DNA of 64,000 bases, from positions 62,001-126,000 of the forward strand of contig NZ_PVEO01000005.1 of NCBI RefSeq assembly GCF_002973595.1, given 5' to 3'. The position numbers and the translations under genes were made by a program. Of the stretch, positions 24,260-34,262 are shown one piece after another. Within the stretch, counting starts at the first letter, position 1. Each line of letters opens with the position of its first letter. Under the pieces are notes generated by a model, which saw only the letters and a program-made list of their open reading frames with translations, ran no database searches and was not told the origin of the DNA. Source of the stretch: Jejuia pallidilutea (GTDB lineage Bacteria > Bacteroidota > Bacteroidia > Flavobacteriales > Flavobacteriaceae).

Positions 24260-27103
24260 TTATTTATAATTTAAAAATGCTTTTATCTGTTTTATATCTA
24301 ATACGGTTTTTGGATTAAAAGCATCACTAGCCATATAGTTTTTTAAACTATAAAGCAATTGTTGCGCCTCTAACCGTTCTTTTATATTTGTATGCAAATC
24401 GATACTGGAAAACAATAGTTTCCCGTTTCCAACCCTAGCTTCAAAAATGAGTGCTGTCTTTCTGTTTTCAAACCAATCGTCAACGATTCTAACAATAGGT
24501 TTTAAATCCTTCGGTAAATCGTCTAAAATAATAGCGTTTGAGTTACTCATGGCATCCCACCATTGCCAATTGGAGTGATATTCCGTTGGAAATTTTGCTA
24601 ATGCAGGATGTTCAGGGTTGCATAAAATACCCAAGGTATGCGGTTTTTGCCCTTTTGTCCACGAGGTATTCCAAAAAATACTTGAAAACCCAACACCAAT
24701 GTCTCCCCCTTTTTTAGAAACGATATCGCCCTTTGTAATATTTAAAAGTAAATTTCCACCTTTTTTAAGGTATGCTATAGCTGCCTCGTCTAATTTATCA
24801 ATAACTTTAACGGTCTCTTCGTTTTTTATTTTATCTTGTTTATTAGGATAGACCCAAACATCCCAAGAATTTTCAAAGTTTGATACTTCCACACTTAGTG
24901 TTAACTTTTGAGGAGTTTTAATATCCTTTAATGGCACGGTTATTTCTCCTAAATCAATACCATTACCTATTGAAATATCCAAAGTTTTAAAAGTTCCTTC
25001 ATTGATAATACTATCAGTACTAGATAACACCCACTTAGAGCTTACTTTTTTTAATGGTTTCTCTCCATAATGTGCAACTTCAACAGAAGCACGTAAGGTA
25101 TCTGTACTCCTGAAAATACGCTTTTCTAAACGAGCTAAAGGCACTGTTTCATTACAAAATCTACTAAATGCTTCTGGCGACACATAGCCCTTTTCGTCCC
25201 AAAAAGCATCCAGCACACCTACTAGTGCCGTACCTTGACCTGGAAAATCATGTAAATCCAATAATTGGAATCCAGCAAAATCCTTGGTTCTCAATGCTGC
25301 CTCAATATCTGCTTTATAACACAAGGTTTGTAATTTCCCTGAAGCCAACAACAAACTATCTGCTAAATGCCCCAGATTATTATGTTCGAGTGATTCCTTA
25401 AAAATTTCAAAATTTTTAGGCTTTAAAACACCAGTATATTTAGACATTTCCTTAAAGTTAGGAAATACACACCATTGTCCAGTTTCGTGACTCACGTAGG
25501 GCATGGGTGTTTTTTCTATAATATCGCTATAATCAAAAACAGTTTGCGGTGGTTTACTATTAATAATGCTATTTAGGTTTTGATTCCAACCTTGTATTCT
25601 TGGTTTAGAATTATTATAATAGTCCATATTATCTAAATACGGCCAACCCGCAGCACTAGTGTATAGTCTTCGATTGTCATAAGATTTAAAATAATTAATA
25701 AACTCTCGTAAATAGGCTTTGTGGTTTTCACCATGGGGTTCGTTTCCATAGGCCATCATCACAAAGGACGGATGATTGCCATAGTTATCAATAATAGCTT
25801 CAGCCTCTTTGTAAAGCCATTTATCAACAGGAGCTCCATCTCCAATAGTTGCCCATGCCGAGGCTTCTACTTGAAGGTAAACACCCATTTCATCGGCAGC
25901 CTTAAAAGCAGCTTCTGGCGGACACCAAGAATGAAAACGCATGTGGTTAAGTCCATGATTTTTAATGATTTTAAATATGCGCTTCCAAGAGCCCACATCG
26001 GTTGGTGGATAGCCCGTTAACGGAAATATGGCACACTCTAAAGTACCTCTTAAAAAAACAGGCCTTTCGTTTACGGTAAATACCGTTCCTTTTGCCTTAA
26101 AATCTCGCATACCAAAATCGATTTGCTTAGTATCGGTTCCTAAATCAGACTTTAAGGTAATTTGCATTTGGTAAAGATTTGGGTTAAACTCGTCCCATAA
26201 TTTAGGGTTGTTACCCATATTATACTTTACCACAATTTCATTAGAGTCGCTACTATCAATATTTCTCTTTAAGGTTTTTAGCTTTGTGCCCGATGCTGAT
26301 TTTTCTGCAACCTCAATTATTAATTCTCCTTTTTGATTTTTTTCTAAAATGTTTTCAATTTGAATGATTGTTTTTACGAACTTATTAGAAACATCTGGAC
26401 TAAGTTTAACATTGCCTATTGCCATTTTTGAAGTGGCGCTAAGGTATATATCTCCAACAATACCATTCCAATTGGTTTGTGTATTATCAGAAATACTATG
26501 TGCATCTAAACCAACGTTAATATCTTTCACCCGATTATCAACACGAATGCTTATGGTATGTTCACCCGTTGTTAGCACATTATTTAAATTATAATTATGA
26601 GGTGTAGCCAAACTGTTTTGCATACCAATTTTTTTGCCATCAACCCAAACGGTAGATTCCCAATGTACACGCTCTAGATATAAATTTATACTTTTATCGC
26701 TCCAAGATTCTGGGATAACCACGGTTTTTTGATACCATGCAGCGCCTTTATATTCTTTTACTGGCGTTAACCAAAAAGGTACTTTTACATTTCCATTCTG
26801 CCTGTATTTCTTCATTTCAGGATCCTTGTACCACAAACTGTCATTCCACATATTCCCTGTCCAATGCGTATTAACTTTTATGTCGTTACCCTTTCCGTTT
26901 TCTGCCATAGAAGCCGGTAAAGTTACAGTTCCACTTAGGTTTGAATTGAACCATTTTTCTTTTATACCTTTATCAGTTGAGTCAATTTTAAAACCCCAAT
27001 CGCCAGATAAATCCATGTGTAAATGGTTACTGTTTTTGCAAGCATTCAAGCTCAAAACAAAACAGCACAAAAGAGATAATATGAAGGTTTTAATATAATT
27101 CAC
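24260..27103 (-). CDS. GH2-family glycoside hydrolase, lipoprotein, paralogue of the one at 14684
   Basis: A 947-residue protein with lipoprotein signal (LSLNAC, Cys22) and the same order as the other GH2: sugar-binding domain (about 30-225), Ig-like domain, TIM barrel (about 340-640) and a long C-terminal beta region. Acid/base is Glu455 in AYGNEPHG and the nucleophile Glu540 in SHETGQW. Many blocks (RFHSWCPP, LLxLxDFPGQGTALVG, WQWWD) are shared with the first GH2, so they derive from one duplication, yet an extra segment WTGNMWNDSLWYKDPEMKKY marks a different active-site rim. It is followed by the SGNH gene 10 bases upstream. Confidence 0.88.
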   Translation of the reverse strand: MNYIKTFILSLLCCFVLSLNACKNSNHLHMDLSGDWGFKIDSTDKGIKEKWFNSNLSGTVTLPASMAENGKGNDIKVNTHWTGNMWNDSLWYKDPEMKKYRQNGNVKVPFWLTPVKEYKGAAWYQKTVVIPESWSDKSINLYLERVHWESTVWVDGKKIGMQNSLATPHNYNLNNVLTTGEHTISIRVDNRVKDINVGLDAHSISDNTQTNWNGIVGDIYLSATSKMAIGNVKLSPDVSNKFVKTIIQIENILEKNQKGELIIEVAEKSASGTKLKTLKRNIDSSDSNEIVVKYNMGNNPKLWDEFNPNLYQMQITLKSDLGTDTKQIDFGMRDFKAKGTVFTVNERPVFLRGTLECAIFPLTGYPPTDVGSWKRIFKIIKNHGLNHMRFHSWCPPEAAFKAADEMGVYLQVEASAWATIGDGAPVDKWLYKEAEAIIDNYGNHPSFVMMAYGNEPHGENHKAYLREFINYFKSYDNRRLYTSAAGWPYLDNMDYYNNSKPRIQGWNQNLNSIINSKPPQTVFDYSDIIEKTPMPYVSHETGQWCVFPNFKEMSKYTGVLKPKNFEIFKESLEHNNLGHLADSLLLASGKLQTLCYKADIEAALRTKDFAGFQLLDLHDFPGQGTALVGVLDAFWDEKGYVSPEAFSRFCNETVPLARLEKRIFRSTDTLRASVEVAHYGEKPLKKVSSKWVLSSTDSIINEGTFKTLDISIGNGIDLGEITVPLKDIKTPQKLTLSVEVSNFENSWDVWVYPNKQDKIKNEETVKVIDKLDEAAIAYLKKGGNLLLNITKGDIVSKKGGDIGVGFSSIFWNTSWTKGQKPHTLGILCNPEHPALAKFPTEYHSNWQWWDAMSNSNAIILDDLPKDLKPIVRIVDDWFENRKTALIFEARVGNGKLLFSSIDLHTNIKERLEAQQLLYSLKNYMASDAFNPKTVLDIKQIKAFLNYK

Positions 27104-27113
27104 TTTTCAAATT

Positions 27114-27869
27114 TTAAAGTTTTGAATTAGTTACAAAATATTCGAAAATAGCATCTGCAACAAACTGATGCCCTTTTTGGTTAATATGATTATTTTGAGA
27201 CATATAGCCTATTAATTCTTCTGTTTCAGCCAATTTTTTAAACAGTGCAAAACTATCCACTAACCCTACATTGTACTTTTTTGCCAATGCTCTAATTTGA
27301 TTACTATACTTTGCAAGTTCTGCATCTTCAGAAGTTATATCTTCATTCAAGTCTGGCGTTGGAGTTAACAAAATAACTTTTGTGCCATATTCCAATGCTT
27401 CCTCAATCATTTGTTCCCAAGCAATTTTTGCCCTTTCCAAACCTATGCTTCTGTCGTTTAGCGCATAATCAATAAATAACACATCGGGCTTATGCATCAA
27501 CACCTCATCTTTAAAGCGCTTTGCACCTTGTTCTGACTGTTCTCCCCCAATAGATGTTGTGATACTATTAACTACAGAGTATGGATAAAAATCATTAATT
27601 TTTTTCAATGTTCTAAAAGGATAAGCATTTAAACGATCTACCACGCCTCTGGTGGTATAGCCAGTTGGTACAGAATGCCCATGAAACACTAAATTAATAG
27701 TTCGGTTTTTTGGCCATCTTACCTTTAATTCCAATTTAAGCGAATCTAAATAAGAAGGAGCTATGGCTTCTTTAGAATTTGAAGTATTGCTTTCCTGAGC
27801 CAAAACCATATTGAAACCAAACAAAGAAATAATTCCAAAAAATAAATATATTCTAACAATTGATTTCAT
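27114..27869 (-). CDS. SGNH/GDSL hydrolase, probable carbohydrate esterase
   Basis: A 251-residue exported protein with signal peptide (about 1-24, NMVLAQ). SGNH blocks are present: nucleophile Ser66 in FHGHSVPTG, Asn138 in DYALNDRS, and His228 in NNHINQKGH. The usual Asp three residues before this His is Gln225, so the enzyme may work with a Ser-His dyad. Relatives remove acetyl groups from polysaccharides. In this PUL it probably deacetylates the glycan before or during GH2/GH30 action; the ester type is inferred. Confidence 0.82.
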   Translation of the reverse strand: MKSIVRIYLFFGIISLFGFNMVLAQESNTSNSKEAIAPSYLDSLKLELKVRWPKNRTINLVFHGHSVPTGYTTRGVVDRLNAYPFRTLKKINDFYPYSVVNSITTSIGGEQSEQGAKRFKDEVLMHKPDVLFIDYALNDRSIGLERAKIAWEQMIEEALEYGTKVILLTPTPDLNEDITSEDAELAKYSNQIRALAKKYNVGLVDSFALFKKLAETEELIGYMSQNNHINQKGHQFVADAIFEYFVTNSKL

Positions 27870-27871
27870 TA

Positions 27872-29272
27872 CTATTTTTCTTTAGTAAACTCTAATTCTA
27901 TCTCCTCCAAGCTTTTCCCTTTGGTTTCTGGTAATTTGCGTTTTATGAATAAAAAGCCTGCTACACATATAAAACTGTAAACCCAGAATGTTCCTGAAGC
28001 ACCAAGCGCATCATTTAATAATGGAAACGTAAATGTTAACACAAAAGATGCCACCCAGAGAGAAAACGTAGCGATAGACATGGCCACACCTCTAATTTTA
28101 TTAGGAAAAATTTCAGATAAAACTACCCATGTAATTGGTGCTAAAGACATAGCGTAAATAGCTATAGCTGTAATAACTAAAAGTAATACGGGCCAGCCTG
28201 TAAACTTAAAAAAGTAAGCACCACCCAATATTAAATAAACTATCCCTAGACCGATTGACCCTAACAACATCAATTTTCTACGCCCCCAACTATCAACAGT
28301 TCGCATAGCAATTAAGGTAAATATTAAGTTAACACTACCTGTAATTACAATGTTGAACAGCATATCGCCAACACTGTAGCCAGCTGCGGTAAATATTTCT
28401 TCAGCATAATTGAAGATGATATTTATACCACACCATTGCTGAAAAACCGCCAATACAATCCCAATGATTAAAATGGGTTTAATTTTGTGATTCTTAAAAT
28501 CTGAAACATTTACTTTTGATGTACCACTTTCACTAAGAGTTACCTTAATGCCCTTTAATTCCTCTATAGCATAAGCTTCTCCTCCTATTTTTGCTAATAC
28601 ACTTTTTGCAGCAGAATCATTATTTATTTTCACTAAAAATCTTGGACTTTTAGGTACAATAAACATCAAAACAAAAAATAAAACAGCTGGAATAAGTTCT
28701 GCCCAAAACATCCATCGCCATCCTGTTTGTCCGTTCCATGAGCTTAGAATCATTTCTGACGAACTATTACCCGGGATGGCCTCGGCTATAAAATAATTAG
28801 CGACTTGTGCCGCCAAAATACCAATTACCAGCGTTAATTGATTGATAGCTACAAACTGACCACGGTATTTTGCTGGTGCAATTTCAGCAATATACATAGG
28901 CGACAATGTTGAAGCTAACCCTATACCTAAACCACCTATAAGGCGATATATTATAAAAGGTGTGAAACTATCAACATAACCTGTACCAAAAGCCGATATC
29001 GTGAATAAGGCAGCCGCTAAAATTAAAGGCAATTTTCTACCAAATCTATCAGCTACAAAACCAGATATTACAGCACCAAAAATACAACCTATTAAAGCAC
29101 TACTCATAGCCCAACCTTGAAGTGTAGGCTGCGTGCTAATGTCAAAAAACAGTTCGTAAAACGGTTTTGCACCGCCAATAACCACCCAATCGTAGCCAAA
29201 TAAAAACCCGCCCATAGCAGACACTAAGGCTAAAAAAAGTAAATATGAAAAATTAAATTTTGTATGTTCCAT
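27872..29272 (-). CDS. MFS sugar porter (XylE/GalP-like proton symporter)
   Basis: A 466-residue inner-membrane transporter with 12 predicted helices. Sugar-porter signatures are visible: FLFGYDWVVIGGAKPFYE in helix 1, DRFGRK after helix 2, IYRLIGGLGIGLAS, PKSPRFLV before the central loop, DSWGRRK and PETKGKSLEEIE at the end. It would take up the monosaccharide released in the periplasm by the PUL enzymes. It begins 32 bases after the sulfatase gene and is separated by 2 bases from the SGNH gene. Confidence 0.93.
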   Translation of the reverse strand: MEHTKFNFSYLLFLALVSAMGGFLFGYDWVVIGGAKPFYELFFDISTQPTLQGWAMSSALIGCIFGAVISGFVADRFGRKLPLILAAALFTISAFGTGYVDSFTPFIIYRLIGGLGIGLASTLSPMYIAEIAPAKYRGQFVAINQLTLVIGILAAQVANYFIAEAIPGNSSSEMILSSWNGQTGWRWMFWAELIPAVLFFVLMFIVPKSPRFLVKINNDSAAKSVLAKIGGEAYAIEELKGIKVTLSESGTSKVNVSDFKNHKIKPILIIGIVLAVFQQWCGINIIFNYAEEIFTAAGYSVGDMLFNIVITGSVNLIFTLIAMRTVDSWGRRKLMLLGSIGLGIVYLILGGAYFFKFTGWPVLLLVITAIAIYAMSLAPITWVVLSEIFPNKIRGVAMSIATFSLWVASFVLTFTFPLLNDALGASGTFWVYSFICVAGFLFIKRKLPETKGKSLEEIELEFTKEK

Positions 29273-29304
29273 GGTTTGGTTTGTTTGCTTTTAGTACTGC
29301 TCTT

Positions 29305-30912
29305 TTAGTCTTTAGTTAAACTACTGTTGTACCAGTCTTCATTTGGTCTAAAATTTTTACTTAAAAAGTCCATGCGCTGTTTTTCTAGTCTCGGTAACAT
29401 ATTATTTTTTCTGTTTTCACGGAGTTTTATAGATTTAGCTTCATCAAAATTTGGATTTATCTCAGGTACATTAGCATTTGTATTTACTAAATAGGCATCT
29501 AATTCCCTTCGTAATTTTCTAGCTAGTTTTAGGTTATTTTGATAAACATTATTTTGCTCACTTGGGTCTTTTTCTAGGTTATACAATTCATCTACACCAT
29601 TTTCCCAATAATGAATCAATTTCCAAGCACCTTTTCTTATAATACTAACGGGTTCCCCGCCTTGATTTCCATAATGTGGATAATGCCAAAACAAAGCTCT
29701 TGTGCTTAAGCTTCCACCTTTTAGTAAAGGCAACAAACTAACCCCATCTATGGTTTGATTTGGTTTACTTTCTATACCAGCCAAATCCAGTAAAGTTGGA
29801 TAAAAATCAATACCTGAAACTGGATAGTCGATAGTTTTAGGTGTGTTTTTAAGCATGGGTGCTTTGATTAAGTAAGGCTCTCTTATACCGCCTTCCCATT
29901 GGTAACCTTTACCACCCCTTAGAGGAATATTGGTAGTTGAAAACGCATCGCCACTAGCTACCCCACCATTATCGGAGGTAAACACAATGATAGTATTTTC
30001 TTCCAACCCAAGTTCTTTCAATGTATGTAACACCACACCGACTGCATCATCCATGGATTCTACCAATCCAGCATATACAGGATTATCCTGTACGGTACGA
30101 ATAGGCAAGATGCGTTCCATTTCAAAACCAGATTCTGGAACACCTAGGGATATTGCCTTATATCTATACTTTTCCCATTTTTGCTGTGTGGTTTCTATGG
30201 GACCGTGTACTGCGTAAAAAGATAGATACGCAAAAAATGGTTCTTTTTGGTTTTTTGTAATGAAACTTGCCGTTTCTTTTGCTAATCGCATTGTAAGGTT
30301 TTCACCTGGATATTTATAATCAAGTTTAGGGTTATTCCATGGTGCATAATACCCGCCTTTAGGACTACCAACTTCCCAACCGCCAACATTAATATCAAAA
30401 CCATTATTTTCAGGCGTATTGGGCTCATCTCCAAGATGCCACTTTCCTGCAAAAAATGTTTTATAACCATTTTGTTTTAATGCTTCAGCTATGGTAGTAT
30501 GTCCATCAGGAATGGCATGTTTATATTCTGGGGGCATAACTTTGGTGTTATGAGCGTTTGTCCAAGTTTTTCCAGTTGTAGCTCCAATCCAATCGGTAAT
30601 ACCGTGTCGCGCTGTACTTTGCCCAGTTAAAAGGCTCGCCCTTGAAGGGCTGCAAACTTGACAAGCTGCATAACCTTGTGTAAACTCAACCCCTGTTTTA
30701 GCCAGAGCATCTATATTTGGGGTCTCGTAATAATTGCTACCAGCATAGCTTAAATCGTGCGCTCCTAGATCGTCGGCAAGTATAAATACAATATTTGGTT
30801 TTGTATTTAGATGTGTTGCATGTGCATCTTTGTTTTTACAACCGCCCAACAAAGCGGTTGTAAAACAAAGCACTACAACTAAACTAAACAAATAACTATA
30901 ACTAACTTTCAT
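29305..30912 (-). CDS. Sulfatase (family S1), lipoprotein
   Basis: A 535-residue sulfatase with lipoprotein signal (LLGGC, Cys25). The formylglycine motif is Cys87 in CSPSRASLLTG. Metal and active-site blocks are FILADDLGAHDLSY, FAGKWHLGD, FTSDNGG and LYNLEKDPSEQNN. This arrangement is close to the S1 group that includes many marine galactan and carrageenan sulfatases, although the subfamily cannot be fixed by eye. It is 7 bases downstream of the GH30 gene at 30920 and is the third sulfatase of the island. Confidence 0.92.
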   Translation of the reverse strand: MKVSYSYLFSLVVVLCFTTALLGGCKNKDAHATHLNTKPNIVFILADDLGAHDLSYAGSNYYETPNIDALAKTGVEFTQGYAACQVCSPSRASLLTGQSTARHGITDWIGATTGKTWTNAHNTKVMPPEYKHAIPDGHTTIAEALKQNGYKTFFAGKWHLGDEPNTPENNGFDINVGGWEVGSPKGGYYAPWNNPKLDYKYPGENLTMRLAKETASFITKNQKEPFFAYLSFYAVHGPIETTQQKWEKYRYKAISLGVPESGFEMERILPIRTVQDNPVYAGLVESMDDAVGVVLHTLKELGLEENTIIVFTSDNGGVASGDAFSTTNIPLRGGKGYQWEGGIREPYLIKAPMLKNTPKTIDYPVSGIDFYPTLLDLAGIESKPNQTIDGVSLLPLLKGGSLSTRALFWHYPHYGNQGGEPVSIIRKGAWKLIHYWENGVDELYNLEKDPSEQNNVYQNNLKLARKLRRELDAYLVNTNANVPEINPNFDEAKSIKLRENRKNNMLPRLEKQRMDFLSKNFRPNEDWYNSSLTKD

Positions 30913-30919
30913 TTTTCAC

Positions 30920-32485
30920 TTAATATGTACCTGTAAATGTGTTTACAGACCTCGCTTTAATAAGCATATGTTTTTTATCCTTAATTGATATTTTTTGCAA
31001 ATTTTCTTCTTTTGAAGTTCTATATTGTGCGTTAATAGAATAATTTGAAAGGTCTATTATTTTATCTTTATCTGCGTAATTAATTGCTACAATTACCATT
31101 TTTGATGTTTTGCTATCCTCGTAAGCAGATAGCATTACACTATTGTAACGCTCCTTTACGGACTTGTTTTGATTTAAACTAATTTGAACCCGAACCATTC
31201 CTGGCCTAACAAAACGCGCATAATTCCCAAAAGCCCATAATAGTTTTGAATCGTTATAATCTCCATTGGTTTTCATAGCATCCAAATTGAATAAATCATC
31301 AGATAAACCAGAATCCAAATAAATAAGACCATCCTTAAAATCGGCATTTGTTAAAGCTGTCCACCATTGCCACGAACTGGCATTGGCTAGGGATAAATCG
31401 GCGTGAATTAAACGCGCTACGTATAACGCCGTATTCATTCCTAAATCTCTTTTATGCCCACTTCCTATATCATCAGTTTTCTCAAGGATGCAAAATTCAC
31501 TTTGCCAATAATCGATATTATGATTCTCTAACTTTTTATTTAGCTTTTGACGGATTGCAATTAAACTATCTACAGGCCAAGTAGTGAAATAACTATGACC
31601 AGATATGGTTTTTTTAATATGGTCTAAATCTTTTACCGTGCCATTTTTACCGAAAAAATATTCTATTTGGTTACCACGTTTTGGCTTGTTAAAATTTGAG
31701 TACAACCATCGTAAGTCAGCAGCTTCCGCTAAAACTATTTTAGTATCTAAATTGCTCGCTTCAATTTCAGTGTTAAGTAACTGAGTTAATTTTACAATAT
31801 TTTCATTGGTTGCTGGAGTACCTTCTTGGGTTTTCTTTTCCCATTCCCATTGTGGTTCGTTAATTGGGCTTATATAATCAAAATGTATATTTTGTGATTT
31901 AAAATATTCCAATACTCTAACCATAAATGCTGCGTAGTCATCATATTTATCTTCCTTTAGATTTAATTCACCACTAACAATATCATCATTATAGCCTTTC
32001 CCATTCAAGGTCCAATGTACTGGAGCAGAAATTGAAAATGCCAATAACTTATCCACACCATAGGATTTTGCTTTGTTTAAAAACCATTGTTGCCCTTTTT
32101 GTTTGTTCCAATCGTAATTACCTTTTACATCTATAAACGATTCCGCTCTACGCCATTCATTTTTAATACCAGAACCCTCACCCTGCTCAGATGTACCCGA
32201 ACCTATGTAAAAACGCCAAATTGAAAGCCCTATACCTTTAGGGCTTCCATTAGCATCAACTTCTTTACTGAATAAAAGCTCAGCTATACGTTCTTTTTTT
32301 TCCTCTGGCCAATATTCTCCAACAAATTGGCATCGCCATGCATCAGAGGCCCCAAAACCATCTATTGTTTGATAGGTAATATCTCGATCTATGTTTACCT
32401 TAAGAACATCTTGCTTTTGAGCATTACATACTAGAATAACACCTACAAATAAAAAACTGATATGAAGGATTTTTCTTTTTAACAT
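30920..32485 (-). CDS. GH30-family glycoside hydrolase, exported
   Basis: The frame is open from 32539, but the ATG at 32485 gives a proper signal peptide (MLKRKILHISFLFVGVILVCNAQ), so I use it; the protein then has 521 residues. It is a GH30 enzyme: DGFGASDAWRCQFVGEYW start, acid/base Glu210 in SPINEPQWEW, and nucleophile Glu330 in YWQSEF. A C-terminal beta-domain (about 400-521) follows. It resembles the GH30 at 32608 more than the T9SS one. Activity within GH30 cannot be set from sequence; a beta-linked hexose or xylose side is possible. Confidence 0.87.
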   Translation of the reverse strand: MLKRKILHISFLFVGVILVCNAQKQDVLKVNIDRDITYQTIDGFGASDAWRCQFVGEYWPEEKKERIAELLFSKEVDANGSPKGIGLSIWRFYIGSGTSEQGEGSGIKNEWRRAESFIDVKGNYDWNKQKGQQWFLNKAKSYGVDKLLAFSISAPVHWTLNGKGYNDDIVSGELNLKEDKYDDYAAFMVRVLEYFKSQNIHFDYISPINEPQWEWEKKTQEGTPATNENIVKLTQLLNTEIEASNLDTKIVLAEAADLRWLYSNFNKPKRGNQIEYFFGKNGTVKDLDHIKKTISGHSYFTTWPVDSLIAIRQKLNKKLENHNIDYWQSEFCILEKTDDIGSGHKRDLGMNTALYVARLIHADLSLANASSWQWWTALTNADFKDGLIYLDSGLSDDLFNLDAMKTNGDYNDSKLLWAFGNYARFVRPGMVRVQISLNQNKSVKERYNSVMLSAYEDSKTSKMVIVAINYADKDKIIDLSNYSINAQYRTSKEENLQKISIKDKKHMLIKARSVNTFTGTY

Positions 32486-32607
32486 TCTTGAAACACTATT
32501 TTTTTCGCTGATTTGTAAAACACAGATACAATAGGGCAATAAAATTTTAAGCTCTGCAATATGAAAACATAATTACAGGGAAATTCCACACAACTATCGA
32601 TTGATTA

Positions 32608-34242
32608 TTATTTAAGTTTTGCTTTTAAGGTTACTATAGATTTTTCAGGTATTGCCACTGCATCATAAGCTATAGAACTCTTTTTTAAATTACTAGATGA
32701 TGATGTGGTGTACATATCAAAAGTCCCGTCTTCAATCTCAAAGTCTACAGCATAGTTTTCAAAGGAAATATCCCTTTTATCATTTGTATTGTTTACACAT
32801 ACCAAAACTATTTCATTGGCGGTAGTATCCATAAAACCAGAAATCATAAAGTTTTCTACAGAAGTAGCTTCATTGTAATCAGGATCTACAACTTCAAAAC
32901 GTACCATACCAGGTCTTACAAATCTGCTATAATTACCGAGTGCCCAAAGTGGTTTAACGTCGGTAAAGGTACCATCTGTATGGGATGGACTATTAGAATT
33001 TGGCTGGTATAGGATAAGATTAAACCTAAACGGATGATCTCCAAAAGTAGATTGGTTTAAGGCAGTCCAATAACTCCAACCTGTTGCATCTCCAAACACT
33101 AAATCTGTATGAATAATTCTACTTAACCAAAGTGCATAATCAATTTCTTCTAAAGTGGAAACATCACGTCCTTGCTGGTATGCAGTACCTAATAAACTAT
33201 ATTCTGTTTGCCAATAATCTAAACCACTTCCGTTTAGTCTAGTACGCAATGATTTACGTTGCCTTAAAGATTCGCTTGTTGTACCATTGCTGAAATAACT
33301 ATGTCCTGCGATATGATTAGACAAATTTGGTAAATCACCTATATAATTTGGACTAGTTGCATTAAAGAAATCATTTATCTGATTCGTAGTATTTTGCGAA
33401 CCTTCAAAAAGATAAGTTAACTGACCAGCTTCAGGAATCATGATTTTAGCATTTACACCTTCATCGGTAAACTTTTGACCGATTATTCGAGTTACTGCTG
33501 CCACTTCTGAATTTAACGCTTTTGTACCTGACTGACTGACTTCACCAACACTACCAGACCATTCGTATTGTGTTTCATTAAATGGACAAACCACTTCGAA
33601 ATTATAGCCTTTATTCTCATAGTTTTTCATCACCTCTGCCAAAAATGATGCATAAGCTTCATAGTTACTTTCTGGACAATTAAATCCATTAGGCAATCCT
33701 GGTGTTCTAAAAGTATAACCATTTCTTGTCATAAAGTATGGCGGTGTTGTGGCCCAAGCTGTAAATTTTTGTACGCCATATTCTTTTGCTTTAGATAAAA
33801 ACCATTGTTCGCCAGCTTGCTTTGTCCAGTCGTAAACACCATTTTCATCTAAATAGCATTCCGTTTCCCTAAACCAAGATCCAGACCTAAACCCACTATC
33901 AGCTTGATCTGCGGCACCATCACCAATAATTGTTCGCCACATTGACAGTCCTATACCTTCTGGGTTACCCTGCGCATCTGTCTCGGTACTAAAAAGTAGT
34001 TTAGCTACTGGCTCTCTAGATGCATCTGGCCATTGACCAACCCATTGGTCTTGAAACCCTCCTGAAGCACCAAAGTGATCAATAGTTTGGAATTTATTGT
34101 TTAAATTTAAAACTATTCCTTGTTCTACAGACCCAAATTTAGGATCATTAGGATCGGTAAAATTATCTGTATCACAACTTAACATCAATCCAAATACAAT
34201 TGCAGGAATAAATAAAGTTTTTATTTGCTTAATATAATTCAT
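32608..34242 (-). CDS. GH30-family glycoside hydrolase, lipoprotein
   Basis: The frame is open from 34329, but that would overlap susD; the ATG at 34242 gives a lipoprotein signal with Cys23 (GLMLSC), so the protein has 544 residues. It has the GH30 blocks DHFGASGGFQDQWVGQWP, PFNETQYEW (acid/base Glu223) and YWQTEY (nucleophile Glu347). The acid/base motif is NET instead of the common NEP. It follows susD by 20 bases, so it is probably translated from the SusCD transcript and anchored on the outer membrane. Confidence 0.87.
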   Translation of the reverse strand: MNYIKQIKTLFIPAIVFGLMLSCDTDNFTDPNDPKFGSVEQGIVLNLNNKFQTIDHFGASGGFQDQWVGQWPDASREPVAKLLFSTETDAQGNPEGIGLSMWRTIIGDGAADQADSGFRSGSWFRETECYLDENGVYDWTKQAGEQWFLSKAKEYGVQKFTAWATTPPYFMTRNGYTFRTPGLPNGFNCPESNYEAYASFLAEVMKNYENKGYNFEVVCPFNETQYEWSGSVGEVSQSGTKALNSEVAAVTRIIGQKFTDEGVNAKIMIPEAGQLTYLFEGSQNTTNQINDFFNATSPNYIGDLPNLSNHIAGHSYFSNGTTSESLRQRKSLRTRLNGSGLDYWQTEYSLLGTAYQQGRDVSTLEEIDYALWLSRIIHTDLVFGDATGWSYWTALNQSTFGDHPFRFNLILYQPNSNSPSHTDGTFTDVKPLWALGNYSRFVRPGMVRFEVVDPDYNEATSVENFMISGFMDTTANEIVLVCVNNTNDKRDISFENYAVDFEIEDGTFDMYTTSSSSNLKKSSIAYDAVAIPEKSIVTLKAKLK

Positions 34243-34262
34243 TTCTTTTTTTGTTATAAAAA

